DNA of 64,000 bases from Cubamyces lactineus (lineage: Eukaryota > Basidiomycota > Agaricomycetes > Polyporales > Polyporaceae). Under the pieces are notes generated by a model that saw only the letters and a program-made list of their open reading frames with translations, made no database searches and had not been told where the DNA came from. Made by a program: the position numbers and the translations under genes. Within the stretch, counting starts at the first letter, position 1, and each line of letters begins with the position of its first letter. The DNA lies in assembly GCA_022376465.1 (NCBI GenBank), contig JACDTU010000006.1:744001-808000 (forward strand). Direction: 5' to 3'. Positions 63,900-64,000 of this stretch are shown piece by piece.

Positions 63900-64000
63900 C
63901 GGCTTGGTTCTCGACATGACCCACGACCACAGCGTTCCGCAAGATAGACAGGCATCACGCAGCACATGTACAGTATATCAGTGGCTTGGCGATGATCGAA

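Overview
The window looks like nuclear DNA of an agaricomycete basidiomycete, probably a polypore-like wood-decay fungus. The evidence is GC-rich genes cut by many short introns (about 45-75 nt, mostly GT(A/G)NGT..YAG), several tiny exons, a capsule-type (CAP59/CMT1) mannosyltransferase, chromodomain Tf1/sushi-type Ty3 elements and CpG-decayed repeats. No CRISPR, operon or bacterial feature is present. All gene models were built by hand from splice signals and reading-frame arithmetic; each sums to an integral number of codons.

Layout. (1) 1-19,721 is a repeat island: minisatellites, a tRNA-derived Pol III (SINE-like) head, decayed LTR pieces, and a clean nested pair of LTR retrotransposons. 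A Ty1/copia element (5499-17916; 230-bp LTRs; 5-bp target duplication CAAAA) was entered later by a Ty3/gypsy chromovirus (6714-14397; 434-bp LTRs; target duplication CCATC). The copia polyprotein frame is exactly continuous across the insertion. An AT-rich decayed stretch follows to 19.7 kb. (2) 19.7-38.4 kb is a dense housekeeping block: CAP59/CMT1-like mannosyltransferase, ornithine carbamoyltransferase, glycogen synthase, the Noc1/Mak21 ribosome-assembly factor, a GMC oxidoreductase, a Prx5-type peroxiredoxin, an Eaf3/MRG15 chromodomain protein and a divergent casein kinase 1. (3) 38.4-47.3 kb is gene-poor. It holds a 428-bp MITE with TA target sites and two paralogous secreted ten-cysteine proteins of a family I do not recognise. 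(4) 47.3-55.2 kb carries Mago nashi, mitochondrial uS10, an Arn/Sit-type siderophore-iron transporter and ENY2/Sus1. (5) 55.2-64 kb holds a tandem duplication of two 16-exon Baeyer-Villiger-type flavin monooxygenases.

How parts fit together. Most genes are unrelated housekeeping functions with no common pathway. The siderophore transporter stands out because its promoter has three exact ATCTGATAA sites, the recognition type of fungal GATA iron repressors. The secreted pair shares all ten cysteines, the same intron phases, a 16-nt terminal exon and a TATA-like box about 100 bp upstream; one copy has gained a Gly/Leu/Trp hydrophobic segment and a Thr-rich stalk. The gypsy element carries unusual baggage: a probable self-primer, a GGGTTTT slip site at the gag stop, a long ATG-less open frame before gag, and a 1.4-kb tail with two mini transmembrane ORFs plus a zinc-motif ORF.
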